A stretch of 64,000 bases of DNA from assembly GCF_900637545.1 (NCBI RefSeq), contig NZ_LR134376.1:3491001-3555000 (forward strand), written 5' to 3'. The notes under the pieces were generated by a model. The model was not told where the DNA came from. It saw nothing but the letters and a program-made list of their open reading frames with translations, and did not search any database. Below, one piece after another: positions 16,781 through 25,440 of this stretch. Both the position numbers and the translations under genes were made by a program. This stretch comes from Aeromonas encheleia. GTDB lineage: Bacteria > Pseudomonadota > Gammaproteobacteria > Enterobacterales > Aeromonadaceae. The first letter of the stretch is position 1; every line of letters begins with the position of its first letter.

Positions 16781-17788
16781 ATGTCAAAAAGAAAAATTAC
16801 CGTCATTCCGGGCGACGGCATAGGCCCCAGCATCATCGAATCCGCCATCCAGATCCTGACTCACGCCGGTTGTGACTTTGACTACGACTACGCCGATGCC
16901 GGCCTGGTCGCACTGGAGAAGCACGGCGAGCTGCTGCCCCAGGCCACGCTGGATCTGATCGAGAAGAACAAGGTCAGCCTGAAGGGCCCGCTCACCACTC
17001 CGGTCGGCGGTGGTTTTACCTCCATCAACGTCTCCCTGCGCAAGAAGTTCAACCTCTACGCCAACGTGCGCCCTGTCATCTCCTTCAAGGGCACCCGCAG
17101 CCGTTACGACAACATCGACATCATCACTGTGCGTGAGAACACCGAGGGCATGTACTCGGGTGCGGGCCAGAAGCGCAGCGATGACAACCAGAGCGCCGAG
17201 GCGATGAGCATCATCACCCGTGACGGCGCCGAGCGCATCGTCACCTTCGCCTTCGAGCTGGCCCGCCAGGAAGGCCGCAAGAAGGTCACCATCATCCACA
17301 AGGCCAACATCCTCAAGTCCACCTCAGGCCTGTTCCTGGAAGTGGCACGCGAGGTCGCCGCCCGTTATCCGGATATCCAGAACGAGGAGATGATCGTCGA
17401 CGCCGCCTGCATGAACCTGGTGATGTACCCGGAGCGGTTCGATGTGATGGTCACCACCAACCTGTTCGGCGACATCCTCTCGGATCTCTGTGCCGGTCTG
17501 GTCGGCGGACTGGGCATGGCCCCTGGTGCCAACATCGGCGAGGGTGCCGCCATCTTCGAAGCGGTACACGGCTCGGCGCCGGATATCGCCGGCAAGAACA
17601 TCGCCAACCCGACCTCGGTGATCCTTGCCTCCATCCAGATGCTGGAATATCTCGGCATGCAGGACAAGGCCGAGCGCATCCGCGAGGCGGTGCGTTCGAC
17701 CATAGAGTCAGGTGATCGGGTGACGCGGGATCTGGGGGGCAGCGCCTCCACCAGCGAATTTACCCAGGCCATCATCGACCGTCTGTAA
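16781..17788 (+). CDS. NAD-dependent isocitrate dehydrogenase (short, eukaryote-like type)
   Basis: 335 residues of the isocitrate/isopropylmalate dehydrogenase family, far shorter than the 416-residue NADP enzyme Icd of E. coli. It opens with TVIPGDGIGPSI and has the substrate block RENTEGMYSG near residue 116. The metal-binding Asp lies in TNLFGDILSDLCAGLVGGLG. The cofactor loop reads HGSAPDIAGKNIANP, with Asp-Ile where the NADP enzymes have Lys-Tyr, which indicates NAD. It converts isocitrate to 2-oxoglutarate in the TCA cycle. This type is found in Aeromonas, Shewanella and Vibrio. A 3-isopropylmalate or tartrate dehydrogenase is less likely given the serine-containing TSINVSLRKKFNLYAN motif. 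Confidence 0.88.
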   Translation: MSKRKITVIPGDGIGPSIIESAIQILTHAGCDFDYDYADAGLVALEKHGELLPQATLDLIEKNKVSLKGPLTTPVGGGFTSINVSLRKKFNLYANVRPVISFKGTRSRYDNIDIITVRENTEGMYSGAGQKRSDDNQSAEAMSIITRDGAERIVTFAFELARQEGRKKVTIIHKANILKSTSGLFLEVAREVAARYPDIQNEEMIVDAACMNLVMYPERFDVMVTTNLFGDILSDLCAGLVGGLGMAPGANIGEGAAIFEAVHGSAPDIAGKNIANPTSVILASIQMLEYLGMQDKAERIREAVRSTIESGDRVTRDLGGSASTSEFTQAIIDRL

Positions 17789-17811
17789 ATACGCCTAACC
17801 ATATGATTTTA

Positions 17812-17833
17812 AAAGGGAGCCTCGGCTCCCTTT
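17812..17833 (+). terminator. Terminator after isocitrate dehydrogenase
   Basis: AAAGGGAGC / GCTCCCTTT (9 bp) with tetraloop CTCG, followed by GTTTTAT; 23 bases past the stop codon. Confidence 0.88.
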
Positions 17834-17906
17834 GTTTTATACCGGATCCCCCTACCTCCCTCGTCAGATGAATACTATGTTCATATGAGGGATAAGGAGA
17901 TCCACT

Positions 17907-18350
17907 ATGCGTGCTACGTTCATCTTGCTGATCTTCAGCAGCAGTGCCATGGCATTAGACAGACCCATCGACAACGCCTGGTTGACGCCACCGCCCCAGA
18001 GCGCTCAACCGGCCGCGCAAGTCTGGCAGTCCACTATCGATACCAACGACCTGCTCAAGGCTCCCAAACAGCTCTCGTTTGGCGTGGACATCATGACCGA
18101 CAGCAATGGCGCCCAGCAGATCACCCCCTACCAGAAACTGAACCTGACGGCCGAGAAGAGCGTGAGTCTCTCCTTCGAAAAGCACAAACCCAGGATCAAG
18201 TTCAACGCCGGCGGCATCAACACGGCGGTCAAGCTGAGGGGGGATGGGGTCAAGATGCAGTTCAACCCGACCGACAAGACCATACCGCTGCAGGTAGAGC
18301 TCAAGATCACGGATGACGAGTCCATGATGCGCTTCGACTACCGTTTCTAA
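17907..18350 (+). CDS. Secreted hypothetical protein, 147 residues
   Basis: A short signal peptide (MRATFILLIFSSSAMA) predicts export. The mature protein of about 131 residues is beta-strand-rich, has no Cys, and ends in FDYRF, with an aromatic last residue. I do not recognise a family. The segment KPRIKFNAGGINTAVKLRG and the closing KITDDESMMRFDYRF suggest strands. A strong RBS (AAGGAG) sits 8 bases before the ATG. It stands alone between two good terminators, so it is a single-gene unit. Confidence 0.7.
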   Translation: MRATFILLIFSSSAMALDRPIDNAWLTPPPQSAQPAAQVWQSTIDTNDLLKAPKQLSFGVDIMTDSNGAQQITPYQKLNLTAEKSVSLSFEKHKPRIKFNAGGINTAVKLRGDGVKMQFNPTDKTIPLQVELKITDDESMMRFDYRF

Positions 18351-18368
18351 GAGAACCGCATAACAAAA

Positions 18369-18394
18369 AACCGGACGGGTATACCCGTCCGGTT
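18369..18394. terminator. Bidirectional terminator between the secreted protein gene and rlmM
   Basis: 12-bp perfect stem AACCGGACGGGT / ACCCGTCCGGTT, with A-run before and CTGTTTTG after, in the gap between convergent genes. Confidence 0.9.
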
Positions 18395-18436
18395 CTGTTT
18401 TGCCGTCACGATGACTGCGAGAGTGCTATCCCGAGG

Positions 18437-19531
18437 TCAGACCTTGGGCTCCAGCTTGGAGACCCAGTACTTGTTGTAGACGTGCACCGTGATCTCTTCC
18501 CGATCGTGATAGAGCTGCTTGGCCTGGATCACGAACGCATTGTCGATCTCCTTGAGCAGGCCACGCAACACCTCTATGTTGTGCACCGCCTCGGCATAGC
18601 GCTTCTTCATCGGCAGCTTGAGGTTGAACATGGCCTCCTGGCAGTCGTTCTCGCGGAACCAGTCGGCGATCATGTGGGTCACCCGTGCCGGCTTCTCCAC
18701 CATGTCGCACACCAGCCAGTAGATGTTCTTCTTGCTGGGACGCCAGACGAAGCCGTCATCGCGCAGGTGTTTGACCTGACCTGTGTCCATCAGGGACGGG
18801 GCCATGGTGCCGTTATCCACCGCGGTCACCATCATGCCGCGACGCACCAGCTGATAAGTCCAGCCACCCGGGCAGGCGCCCAGATCGACGGCCTTCATGC
18901 CGGAGGTGAGGCGCAGATCCCACTCTTCCTTGGGCACGAACACATAGAAGGCCTCTTCCAGCTTGAGGCTGGAGCGGCTCGGTGCATCCGGCGGGCAGCG
19001 CAGACGCGGAATGCCCATGTGGAATTCGGAGTTGTTGAACGAGTAGGAGTAACCAATCAGCAGGTGATCGTTGGCCATGAAGAAGGCGTGGAACACCGGA
19101 CGGTGCGGCGTCTCCTTCTTGGTCAGCAACTCGTTGCTGCGCAGCGCCTGGCGCAGCGGCACTGTGAACTTGCGGCAGAAGGCCGACAACTCTTTCGCTT
19201 CGTTGGTGTCGGCGGTCTCGACCCGCAGATCGCCACAGATGGTGTAGCCGCTGGCCGCCTCTATGATGGGCGAGATCCGATCGGACAGATCCAGATCCTT
19301 CAGCTCATGGGTCACCACCAGCATCTGGCGGATGAAGATAAGCTCCTTGAACGGCAGCTTGCGGGCCAGCAGATCGGCCTGCTCCTCGTCATACAACTCG
19401 AAAATCACATAGCCGCTGTCGTCCTTGACCCGGGCGAAACCGTAACACTGCATGCTACTGGCACGTTCGGTGATCTCTGCCGCCGCCTCTTTCTCAAAAC
19501 CGGGGCGGCAATAAAGCAGCAGATTATTCAT
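18437..19531 (-). CDS. rlmM: 23S rRNA 2'-O-ribose C2498 methyltransferase RlmM
   Basis: 364 residues from the ATG at 19531 ([20 protein letters not shown]), matching E. coli RlmM (366). It methylates C2498 of 23S rRNA before ribosome assembly. The N-terminal THUMP-like region is followed by a Rossmann methyltransferase domain with the SAM motif [13 protein letters not shown] near residue 224 and the catalytic K-D-K-E set spread over [17 protein letters not shown], and [13 protein letters not shown]. Its start codon overlaps the ygdD stop by 8 bases, and the gcvA-hydrolase-ygdD-rlmM run resembles the E. coli gcvA-ygdD-rlmM operon with one inserted gene. Confidence 0.95.
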   Translation of the reverse strand: MNNLLLYCRPGFEKEAAAEITERASSMQCYGFARVKDDSGYVIFELYDEEQADLLARKLPFKELIFIRQMLVVTHELKDLDLSDRISPIIEAASGYTICGDLRVETADTNEAKELSAFCRKFTVPLRQALRSNELLTKKETPHRPVFHAFFMANDHLLIGYSYSFNNSEFHMGIPRLRCPPDAPSRSSLKLEEAFYVFVPKEEWDLRLTSGMKAVDLGACPGGWTYQLVRRGMMVTAVDNGTMAPSLMDTGQVKHLRDDGFVWRPSKKNIYWLVCDMVEKPARVTHMIADWFRENDCQEAMFNLKLPMKKRYAEAVHNIEVLRGLLKEIDNAFVIQAKQLYHDREEITVHVYNKYWVSKLEPKV

Positions 19532-19910
19532 TCTTTCCTCCAAGACGACAGCCAGCCCATATCAGAGCCGTCCATCCCAACATAAAACAGAGGCCACCGG
19601 CCGGGGTGATGAGCCCCAGCCCCTTGCTGCCAAGCAGCACCATGGCATAAATACTGCCGGAGAATCCCAGGATCCCCAGCACAAAGGCGGTGCCAGCGAA
19701 GGTGATCACCTTGCTGCGCACACCGCACCAACCCAGGATCAACAGGGCCAGTGCGTGAAAAAACTGATACTGCACGGCGGTGTTGAACGCCGCCAGACGG
19801 CCGGCATCGATGCCGGTCGCCGCCAGTCCGTGGGCGCCATAGGCCCCCAGCATGGTAGCCGTCAGGCCGAACAGGCCGGCCAGCACCAGCCAATGTCGAT
19901 GGATTTGCAT
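19524..19910 (-). CDS. ygdD: DUF423 family inner-membrane protein YgdD
   Basis: 128 residues from the ATG at 19910 ([15 protein letters not shown]). There are four hydrophobic helices: [36 protein letters not shown], a glycine-rich one near residue 80, and one near the end. The family signature GAYGAHGL and [10 protein letters not shown] are clear. Function unknown. It ends inside the start of rlmM and begins 26 bases after the alpha/beta hydrolase gene. Confidence 0.88.
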   Translation of the reverse strand: MQIHRHWLVLAGLFGLTATMLGAYGAHGLAATGIDAGRLAAFNTAVQYQFFHALALLILGWCGVRSKVITFAGTAFVLGILGFSGSIYAMVLLGSKGLGLITPAGGLCFMLGWTALIWAGCRLGGKNE

Positions 19911-19936
19911 CCCACTCTCCTTGCTCTTCAAGGCGC

Positions 19937-20575
19937 TCAGCGCGTTGCCGAGGTCGCGTCGATAAAGCGCCTCATCTGATCCGCCGCCTGTTGCAGGTTC
20001 TCCTGCTCGCTCACCCCGCTGGCTTTTCTCGGCTTGAAGCCATGATCACCATCGGTCAGCCAGTGGACCGATACGGCGGGTGAGAAGGGGAAATCGGCCA
20101 GTTCGGCACGGCTGCCGAAGGTGTCGCGCTCCCCCTGCAACAACAGGGTCGGCGTCTTGATCTGCTTGAGCACCTCGCCCCGCCAGCTGTCGGGCTTGGC
20201 CGGGGGGTGGAAAGGATACCCGAGAATGAGCAATCCTGCAGCATTCATCTCGTCGCCTTCGTTGTCATAAAGAGCGGCCGCCATCCGTCCCCCCATGGAC
20301 TTGCCCGCCAGAAACAGCCGGGGATGGGCAAACTGGTGCACCATCTCGCGCCAGTGGGCGAGCAACACCGGCTGCCTGTCTGGCGGCCTGCGCTTGCCAT
20401 CCAGGGCCCGCTTGCTCATGTAGGGGAAGTTGAAGCGGACTACCTCGATGTCCGGTCCCGCCAGCAAGGCAGAGAGCCGGGCGAGGAAGTCGTGCTCCAT
20501 GCCGGCACCGGCACCGTGGGCCAGCAGAATGCGAATGGGGGCGTCAGTCGCCCCTTCCCTCATCACCTCAGGCAT
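19937..20575 (-). CDS. Alpha/beta hydrolase of the KANL3/Tex30-like type
   Basis: 212 residues, single small alpha/beta hydrolase domain. An oxyanion block LLAHGAGAGMEHDF is near residue 18, and the nucleophile elbow GKSMGGRMAA has its Ser near residue 95. An Asp follows in LLLQGERDTFG and a His in LTDGDHGFKPR near the end, giving a complete catalytic triad. The substrate is unknown. Its start overlaps the gcvA stop by 8 bases, so it is translated in the gcvA operon; it is an insertion relative to the E. coli gcvA-ygdD order. Confidence 0.8.
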   Translation of the reverse strand: MPEVMREGATDAPIRILLAHGAGAGMEHDFLARLSALLAGPDIEVVRFNFPYMSKRALDGKRRPPDRQPVLLAHWREMVHQFAHPRLFLAGKSMGGRMAAALYDNEGDEMNAAGLLILGYPFHPPAKPDSWRGEVLKQIKTPTLLLQGERDTFGSRAELADFPFSPAVSVHWLTDGDHGFKPRKASGVSEQENLQQAADQMRRFIDATSATR

Positions 20576-21488
20576 CGGCGAGACGCGCCCGGCGGCGGGC
20601 CTCCTCCTGCTCCACCAGCTCCAGCATCCAGTCGCGGAAGGCCACTATCTTGCCCTGATCCGACTGCTGCTCCTGGCACACCAGATAGAAGGCGTTCTTG
20701 CTGACCAGTACCTGCTCGAACGGGCAGATGAGACGACCCGCCTCGATCTCGGGCTGGGCTAGCACGCTGTGGCCGAGCGCCACCCCCTGGCCGTGGATCG
20801 CCGCCTGGATCACCATGGTGGAGTGGCTGAAGATGGGCCCCTGGTTGACGTTGGGCGCATCGATGTCGAGCTGGCGGAACCAGGCCTTCCAGTCGCGACG
20901 GGAGGTGTCGTGCAGCAGGGTGTGCCGGACCAGATCCTCCGGGGTGCGCAGCGGCTTGGGGCCGGTCAGCAGCAGCGGCGAGCAGACCGGGATCAGGTAT
21001 TCGGTGTGCAGCTTGTCACAGCGCAGTCCCGGCCAGTTGCCGCGACCATAGTAGATGGCCACGTCCACGTCATCGGTGAGCGAGCCTTCGTCCATGTCCA
21101 CCGCCTTGATCCGCACGTCTATGTCCGGATGGCGTTCGCTGAACTTCACCAGCCTGGGCACCAACCACTGGATGGCAAAGCTCGGCTGCAGGCTGACGGT
21201 GAGCGCGCCCTTGGCGCTGCGGGCCAGCAGCTTGTCGGTCGCCTCGGAGATGGAGGCGAAGATGTCCTTGATGTCGAGGAAGTAACTCTGCCCCTCCTCG
21301 GTCAACAGCAGGGAGCGGTTCTTGCGGCGAAACAGCTTGATGCCGAGGTACTCTTCCAGCGCCTTGATCTGGTGGCTGATGGCGGCCTGCGTCACGAACA
21401 GCTCTTCCGCTGCCCGGGTAAAGCTTAAGTGACGGGCGGCGGCTTCAAACGCTTTCAGTGCATTGAGCGGGGGTAAACGACGAGACAT
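20568..21488 (-). CDS. gcvA: Glycine cleavage system transcriptional regulator GcvA (LysR family)
   Basis: 306 residues (E. coli GcvA has 305). The N-terminal LysR helix-turn-helix reads LSFTRAAEELFVTQAAISHQIKALE in segments near residues 21-45. The effector domain carries the family-specific SLQPSFAIQWLVPRL and DVDVAIYYGRGNWPGL. GcvA activates gcvTHP with glycine and represses with GcvR, and activates the small RNA gene gcvB, which is divergent here just as in E. coli. A CTAAT motif, the core of GcvA sites, lies in the shared promoter region (21512-21516). Confidence 0.93.
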   Translation of the reverse strand: MSRRLPPLNALKAFEAAARHLSFTRAAEELFVTQAAISHQIKALEEYLGIKLFRRKNRSLLLTEEGQSYFLDIKDIFASISEATDKLLARSAKGALTVSLQPSFAIQWLVPRLVKFSERHPDIDVRIKAVDMDEGSLTDDVDVAIYYGRGNWPGLRCDKLHTEYLIPVCSPLLLTGPKPLRTPEDLVRHTLLHDTSRRDWKAWFRQLDIDAPNVNQGPIFSHSTMVIQAAIHGQGVALGHSVLAQPEIEAGRLICPFEQVLVSKNAFYLVCQEQQSDQGKIVAFRDWMLELVEQEEARRRARLADA

Positions 21489-21511
21489 GAGATGACCGAC
21501 GATGAGTTTTT

Positions 21512-21531
21512 CTAATGGTGCGCATTATAAA
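21512..21531 (+). promoter_or_regulatory. gcvB promoter with GcvA-type CTAAT motif
   Basis: CTAAT (21512-21516) followed by TATAAA (21526-21531). There is no good -35 hexamer, as expected for a promoter that needs GcvA. It lies only 24 bases from the gcvA start codon, so it can serve both directions. Confidence 0.5.
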
Positions 21532-21536
21532 TTGTC

Positions 21537-21763
21537 GGTTGCGGGCCGACCAGTGAATAAACATAATTCGCCACGCAATCCGTTGCCATATGGCTCACAC
21601 CTTCTCTTCCATGTTGGTTTACATGTGGTTTTTGTGAGTGGGCCGGCAAAGATTGTGGTGTTGTGTTTCTTCCTCTGCGGGAAGAAGGGCTTAAATCGGA
21701 CCGATTTAACCCAGTCTGTCATCTGAATGTGTTTGGCGCCTCCGGTTGGATGGCGCCTTTTTT
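21537..21763 (+). ncRNA. gcvB: Small regulatory RNA GcvB
   Basis: Divergent from gcvA, the conserved genomic position of gcvB. The order of elements matches E. coli GcvB. A 5' hairpin (GTCGG/CCGAC, 21534-21550) is followed by the GU-rich R1 seed GATTGTGGTGTTGTGTTT (21651-21668). A stem TTCTTCC/GGAAGAA (21667-21686) follows, then the palindrome TTAAATCGG-A-CCGATTTAA. The second conserved box AACCCAGTCTGTCATC comes next (compare ACCCTGTCTGTC in E. coli), and finally the terminator GGCGCC...GGCGCC followed by TTTTTTCTT (21735-21763). A -10-like TATAAA lies at 21526-21531, so the 5' end is about 21537; this is approximate. GcvB with Hfq represses many amino-acid and peptide transporter mRNAs through R1. 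Confidence 0.85.
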
Positions 21764-21770
21764 CTTATCC

Positions 21771-23912
21771 CTATACCTTGAACTGCCCCACCAGCTGCTG
21801 CTGTTTGTCCGCCAGTTGCGACAACTCGCGTCCGTTGTCGGCCGAGGTGGCCGCCTCGGCCCTGATGGTGTGGCTCACGTCGCGGATGTTGCTGACGTTG
21901 CGGTTGATCTCTTCCGCCACCCCGCTCTGCTCCTGCGCCGCACGGGCAATCTGCTCGTTCATCTGGTGGATGGTGCCGACCGCCTGGATGATCTGCTCCA
22001 GCACGCTGACCGACAGCTCCACCTTGCCGAGTGTCACATCCGCCTGGCTGTGGCCCGTCATGATCGCCTTGACCACCGCCTCGGTGCCCGACTGCAGCTG
22101 GCTGATCAGGGTCTGGATCTCGACGATGGCATTCTGGGTGCGGCCGGCCAGGTTGCGCACCTCGTCGGCCACCACCGCGAAGCCGCGCCCCTGCTCGCCG
22201 GCCCGGGCGGCCTCGATGGCGGCATTGAGCGCCAGCAGGTTGGTCTGCTCGGCGATCCCCTGAATGACGATGAGGATGTCGTTGATGTTGTCGCTGTTGG
22301 CCGCCAGCCGCTCCACCACCGGCTTGGCGTCGCTGATCACCGTCATCAGCCTGGACATGGCCTGCTGGGTGTCGGCCACCACGGACTTGCCCTCCTGCGC
22401 CGCCGTGTCGGCCTGATTGGCCGCATCCACCGCCGAGTTGGCATTGCCCGCCACCTGCAAGGCGGTGGCGCTGAGCTCCTCGAACGCGGTGGCGACCAGA
22501 TCCACCTCCTGATACTGGGCCTGCATGCCGGCACTGGTGCGCTCGGCCCCCTGCGCCGCCTGAGTCGCGCTGGCCCGGGTGCCGGCGACCGTATCGATCA
22601 CCTGGCTGATGGTGGATTGCAGCTTGTCGAGGAAGTTGTTGAACCACCTGGCCAGCTCGCCGATCTCGTCATCGCGCTGCAGATCGATGCGCTGGGTCAG
22701 ATCCCCCTCGCCGCTGGCGATGTCCTTGAGACGGGCCACCACGGTGCGAATGGGGGCGACTATCCGCCGCGCCATCAGCCAGATGCAGAGCAGGGCGAGC
22801 AGCGAGATCACGCCCCCGATCAGCAGCTGTGCGACCACGCTGCGTTGGGCCTGACCTTCGAGTTCCCTCTGCAGCTGCAGGGCAGAGGAGAGTACCACGG
22901 CACGGGGCAGCTCGATGTAGATGCCCCACTTGCGATCGGTGCCACGCATCCTGACCGGCACGAAGGTCTGCAACAAGGCGCCATCCGGGCTCCAGCGGGT
23001 GACCACCTCGCCCTGGCCGAGCCAGCCCTTCAGATCCGTCGCCAGCCCCTGATCCTGCTGGCCAAGGAGGTTGCCGAGCCTGACCTCGAATCCCTCCACC
23101 CCGGCCACTCGGCCCTCGTGGCTGAGCAGCAGCACCTTGCCCTGCCCCTCATAGAGGGTCTTGTCCATCTCCTCCACCAGGCTCTGCAGCCTGGTCAAGG
23201 AGATATCCACCCCGACCATGCCGAGCAGGGTCCCCTGCTCCAGCAGGGGCGCCGTCACCGAGGTCATCAGCACCTCCTGGGTGCCGACCTCGTCGAGATA
23301 AGGCTCGAGCAGGCAGAGGGCCCGCGAGCGGATGCTGCAGCTGTACCAGCCATTTTCCACCCCGCCGTTGGCGGTCGGCTTGTCGTCGGCCAGCACGGCC
23401 TCATCCATGACCTCCAGCGTCACCTTGCCATCGACCCTGGCCCAGTAACTGGAGAAACGCCCCTTGTCATTGGCCCCCAGCGCTGTCGAGCCCTGGTAGT
23501 TGGCGTCCTCGCCATCGAGCTGATTGGGCTCGAAGACCCCATAGACCCCGAGCAGGTTGGCGGACGATTCTGCCGCATCCTGCAGCTGCTGGTTCACCGC
23601 GCCGCGCAGCGCCTCCGAGTGGACGAAGTTGTCGGCCGCGTTCTTGCGCTGGAACAGTATGCCCTCGGCCAGCAGGGTGGCCCGGAAATAGGCTTCATCG
23701 AGATAGCTGGTCACCCTGGCCGCCTGGGTAGCACCCATGGCCTGCATCCAGTTCTCCGCCGCATGTTGCGCCTCCAGGGTGGTGGAAGTGAGTACCTGCT
23801 CCTGCATGCGAGCGGCATTGAAGAGGGAGGACGCCACCAGTGCCGCGGCACTGGCCAGTAAACAACAGCCGGCGATCAGGGTGATCCGGCCCTGAACAGA
23901 AAGAGAACTCAT
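21771..23912 (-). CDS. Methyl-accepting chemotaxis protein with periplasmic Cache-type sensor
   Basis: 713 residues. Transmembrane helix 1 is at about 10-30, followed by a large periplasmic domain (about 35-360) of the double-Cache type (note [20 protein letters not shown] and [20 protein letters not shown]). TM2 is at about 362-382 and a HAMP domain at about 383-440 ([20 protein letters not shown]). The signalling domain has the conserved hairpin tip [20 protein letters not shown]. No pentapeptide tether for CheR/CheB is seen at the C-terminus (ends QFKV). The ligand is unknown. A FliA (sigma-28) type promoter lies 35-61 bases upstream of the ATG, linking it to the flagellar regulon. Confidence 0.92.
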   Translation of the reverse strand: MSSLSVQGRITLIAGCCLLASAAALVASSLFNAARMQEQVLTSTTLEAQHAAENWMQAMGATQAARVTSYLDEAYFRATLLAEGILFQRKNAADNFVHSEALRGAVNQQLQDAAESSANLLGVYGVFEPNQLDGEDANYQGSTALGANDKGRFSSYWARVDGKVTLEVMDEAVLADDKPTANGGVENGWYSCSIRSRALCLLEPYLDEVGTQEVLMTSVTAPLLEQGTLLGMVGVDISLTRLQSLVEEMDKTLYEGQGKVLLLSHEGRVAGVEGFEVRLGNLLGQQDQGLATDLKGWLGQGEVVTRWSPDGALLQTFVPVRMRGTDRKWGIYIELPRAVVLSSALQLQRELEGQAQRSVVAQLLIGGVISLLALLCIWLMARRIVAPIRTVVARLKDIASGEGDLTQRIDLQRDDEIGELARWFNNFLDKLQSTISQVIDTVAGTRASATQAAQGAERTSAGMQAQYQEVDLVATAFEELSATALQVAGNANSAVDAANQADTAAQEGKSVVADTQQAMSRLMTVISDAKPVVERLAANSDNINDILIVIQGIAEQTNLLALNAAIEAARAGEQGRGFAVVADEVRNLAGRTQNAIVEIQTLISQLQSGTEAVVKAIMTGHSQADVTLGKVELSVSVLEQIIQAVGTIHQMNEQIARAAQEQSGVAEEINRNVSNIRDVSHTIRAEAATSADNGRELSQLADKQQQLVGQFKV

Positions 23913-23946
23913 GCCACATTTCCTGACTTCTAAAGGTGTAAGTACT

Positions 23947-23973
23947 GTATCGGTTTAGGAAACTAAAACTTAA
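23947..23973 (-). promoter_or_regulatory. Sigma-28 (FliA) type promoter of the chemotaxis receptor gene
   Basis: Read leftward: TTAAGTTT, 11 bases, ACCGATAC. The consensus is TAAAGTTT-N11-GCCGATAA, so 7 of 8 and 6 of 8 match with exact spacing. It lies between the end of dinB and the receptor ATG at 23912. Confidence 0.7.
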
Positions 23974-23978
23974 CCATA

Positions 23979-25031
23979 TCAACTCAGATCCAGGCTGAGT
24001 TGGTTGATTTCCCCGGCACCGGGCAGACCCACCACCAGGCCGAGCAGGCGAATGGGTTTTCCTTGAGCCCGTTGCAGCCCCTCGTGCAGCAGGTCGTGGA
24101 ACAGGGCGGCCTGATAACCCCCGCGGCGGTAGACGGTGGTCTGCTGAAAGTCGGCAAACTTGAGCTTGATCCCCTGCCCCATCAGCGCCTCGGCGGGGCA
24201 GGCCCGGGCGAAGCGCAGCTCCAGCTCGGGGATGAGCTGGCTCAACACCTGCCAGCAGGCCGCCTCGTCCAGCACATCGCTGGCGAGGGTGGTCTCCACC
24301 CCTATGCTCTTGCGCACCCGCTGGGCCTGCACCGGCTGATCGTCCTGACCCCAGATCCGCCCCGTCAGCATCTCTCCCAGCTTGCCGAAGCGGGCGCAGA
24401 GCTCCTCGGCAGAGAGGGCCCTGGCGTCCTCGCAGGAGTAGAGCCCCTGGGACTCCAGCCGATCCGCGGTTTTGCGCCCTATGCCGGGCAGCTTGCCGAG
24501 GGGCAGCTGGCGCACGAACTCGTCCACCTCCTGCGGCCTTATCACGAACAGGCCGTCCGGCTTGCGCTGCTCGGAGGCGAGCTTGGCCAGAAACTTGTTC
24601 GGCGCGACCCCGGCCGAGGCGGTCAGCCCCAGCTCGCTGACGATGGCGGCGCGGATCTCGGCCGCCATCAGGGTGGCGCTGCCGCCGCAGTTGGGGCTGT
24701 CGGTGACGTCGAGGTAGGCCTCGTCCAGAGAGAGCGGCTCCACCAGCTCGGTGTAGCGCAGGAAGATGGCGCGCAGCTGGCGGGAGACCTCCTTGTAGAG
24801 CGCCATCCGGCCAGGGATGAGGACCAGTGGCGGGCAGAGCTTCATGGCCAGGCCGCTCGGCATGGCGGAGCGCACCCCGAAGCGGCGCGCCACATAGTTG
24901 CAGGTCGAGATGACGCCGCGCCGATCGGCGGAGCCGCCGATGGCCAGCGGCACCTCGCGCAGGGCCGGGTTGTCCCGCATCTCCACCGCGGCGAAGAAGC
25001 AGTCCATGTCGATGTGAATGATCTTGCGCAT
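23979..25031 (-). CDS. dinB: DNA polymerase IV DinB
   Basis: 350 residues from the ATG at 25031 (MRKIIHIDMDCFFAAVEM); E. coli has 351. This Y-family polymerase performs translesion synthesis. Catalytic acidic residues are visible in HIDMDCFFAAVE and in SLDEAYLDVT near residue 101. The thumb has LPGIGRKTADRLESQG and the little-finger domain begins near VRKSIGVETTLA. The start was chosen because a perfect LexA box ends 5 bases upstream; a longer frame starting at 25064 would run through that operator. SOS-inducible. The C-terminus ends NQLSLDLS, a beta-clamp-binding type motif (QLSLDL). Confidence 0.96.
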   Translation of the reverse strand: MRKIIHIDMDCFFAAVEMRDNPALREVPLAIGGSADRRGVISTCNYVARRFGVRSAMPSGLAMKLCPPLVLIPGRMALYKEVSRQLRAIFLRYTELVEPLSLDEAYLDVTDSPNCGGSATLMAAEIRAAIVSELGLTASAGVAPNKFLAKLASEQRKPDGLFVIRPQEVDEFVRQLPLGKLPGIGRKTADRLESQGLYSCEDARALSAEELCARFGKLGEMLTGRIWGQDDQPVQAQRVRKSIGVETTLASDVLDEAACWQVLSQLIPELELRFARACPAEALMGQGIKLKFADFQQTTVYRRGGYQAALFHDLLHEGLQRAQGKPIRLLGLVVGLPGAGEINQLSLDLS

Positions 25032-25035
25032 ACCA

Positions 25036-25051
25036 CTGTATAAATAGACAG
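25036..25051. promoter_or_regulatory. LexA box (SOS operator) of dinB
   Basis: CTGTATAAATAGACAG: CTGT-N8-ACAG, the full LexA half-sites in an A/T-rich spacer, immediately upstream of the dinB start codon. Confidence 0.9.
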
Positions 25052-25160
25052 GCAATATTCCCATGCTACCCCAGCACTGTCATTTCTGCCAGCACGCGAG
25101 CGGAGGAGAGAGAATAGACTCTTAAGGCACCGTTCAATCTGAGACTCAAGGAGGAGAGAG

Positions 25161-25367
25161 ATGAGAAAATTCTGGCTGGGACTCTGCCTGCTGCCGCTGC
25201 TGGGCATGGCCAAGGATCAACCGACCGCGGAGTGCAGCTGGCTGTTCGAGCGCATCGAGCTGCTGGAGAAGGCCATCAAACAGGGGGACGAGCTCGGCAC
25301 CCGGGAGGAGCTGGCGCGCTGGCAGGCGGAGTTCAACAAGAAGCGCTGTCGCCAGTACGACTACTGA
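25161..25367 (+). CDS. Small secreted hypothetical protein, 68 residues
   Basis: A signal peptide (MRKFWLGLCLLPLLGMA) is followed by about 50 helical, charged residues (LFERIELLEKAIKQGDEL) with two cysteines (AECSW and KKRCRQ), which could form a disulphide in the periplasm. No family recognised. A strong RBS (AAGGAGGAGAG) precedes the ATG and a good terminator follows, so it is a genuine single-gene unit. It lies divergent from dinB with about 110 bases between. Confidence 0.7.
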   Translation: MRKFWLGLCLLPLLGMAKDQPTAECSWLFERIELLEKAIKQGDELGTREELARWQAEFNKKRCRQYDY

Positions 25368-25379
25368 GCGCCATAAAAA

Positions 25380-25406
25380 AGCGAGCCGACCATGGGTCGG
25401 CTCGCT
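25380..25406 (+). terminator. Terminator after the small secreted protein gene
   Basis: 12-bp perfect stem AGCGAGCCGACC / GGTCGGCTCGCT, loop ATG. A run of A precedes it, so it can also end the leftward nqr transcript (U tract in that direction). Confidence 0.88.
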
Positions 25407-25440
25407 GGCATTCGAGAGCGGTTGTGACAAAACACGCGAG

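Noticed and set aside
16781-17788. 3-isopropylmalate dehydrogenase (leuB)
   Set aside because: No leu genes nearby, and the substrate-loop sequence and length fit NAD-isocitrate dehydrogenase better.
21502-21726. 74-codon frame overlapping gcvB
   Set aside because: It coincides with the sRNA, whose conserved seed, boxes and terminator explain the sequence; no RBS.
21663-23861. 732-codon open frame antisense to the chemotaxis receptor
   Set aside because: Starts inside gcvB and is explained by the receptor's GC-rich third positions; translation is low-complexity with no family features.
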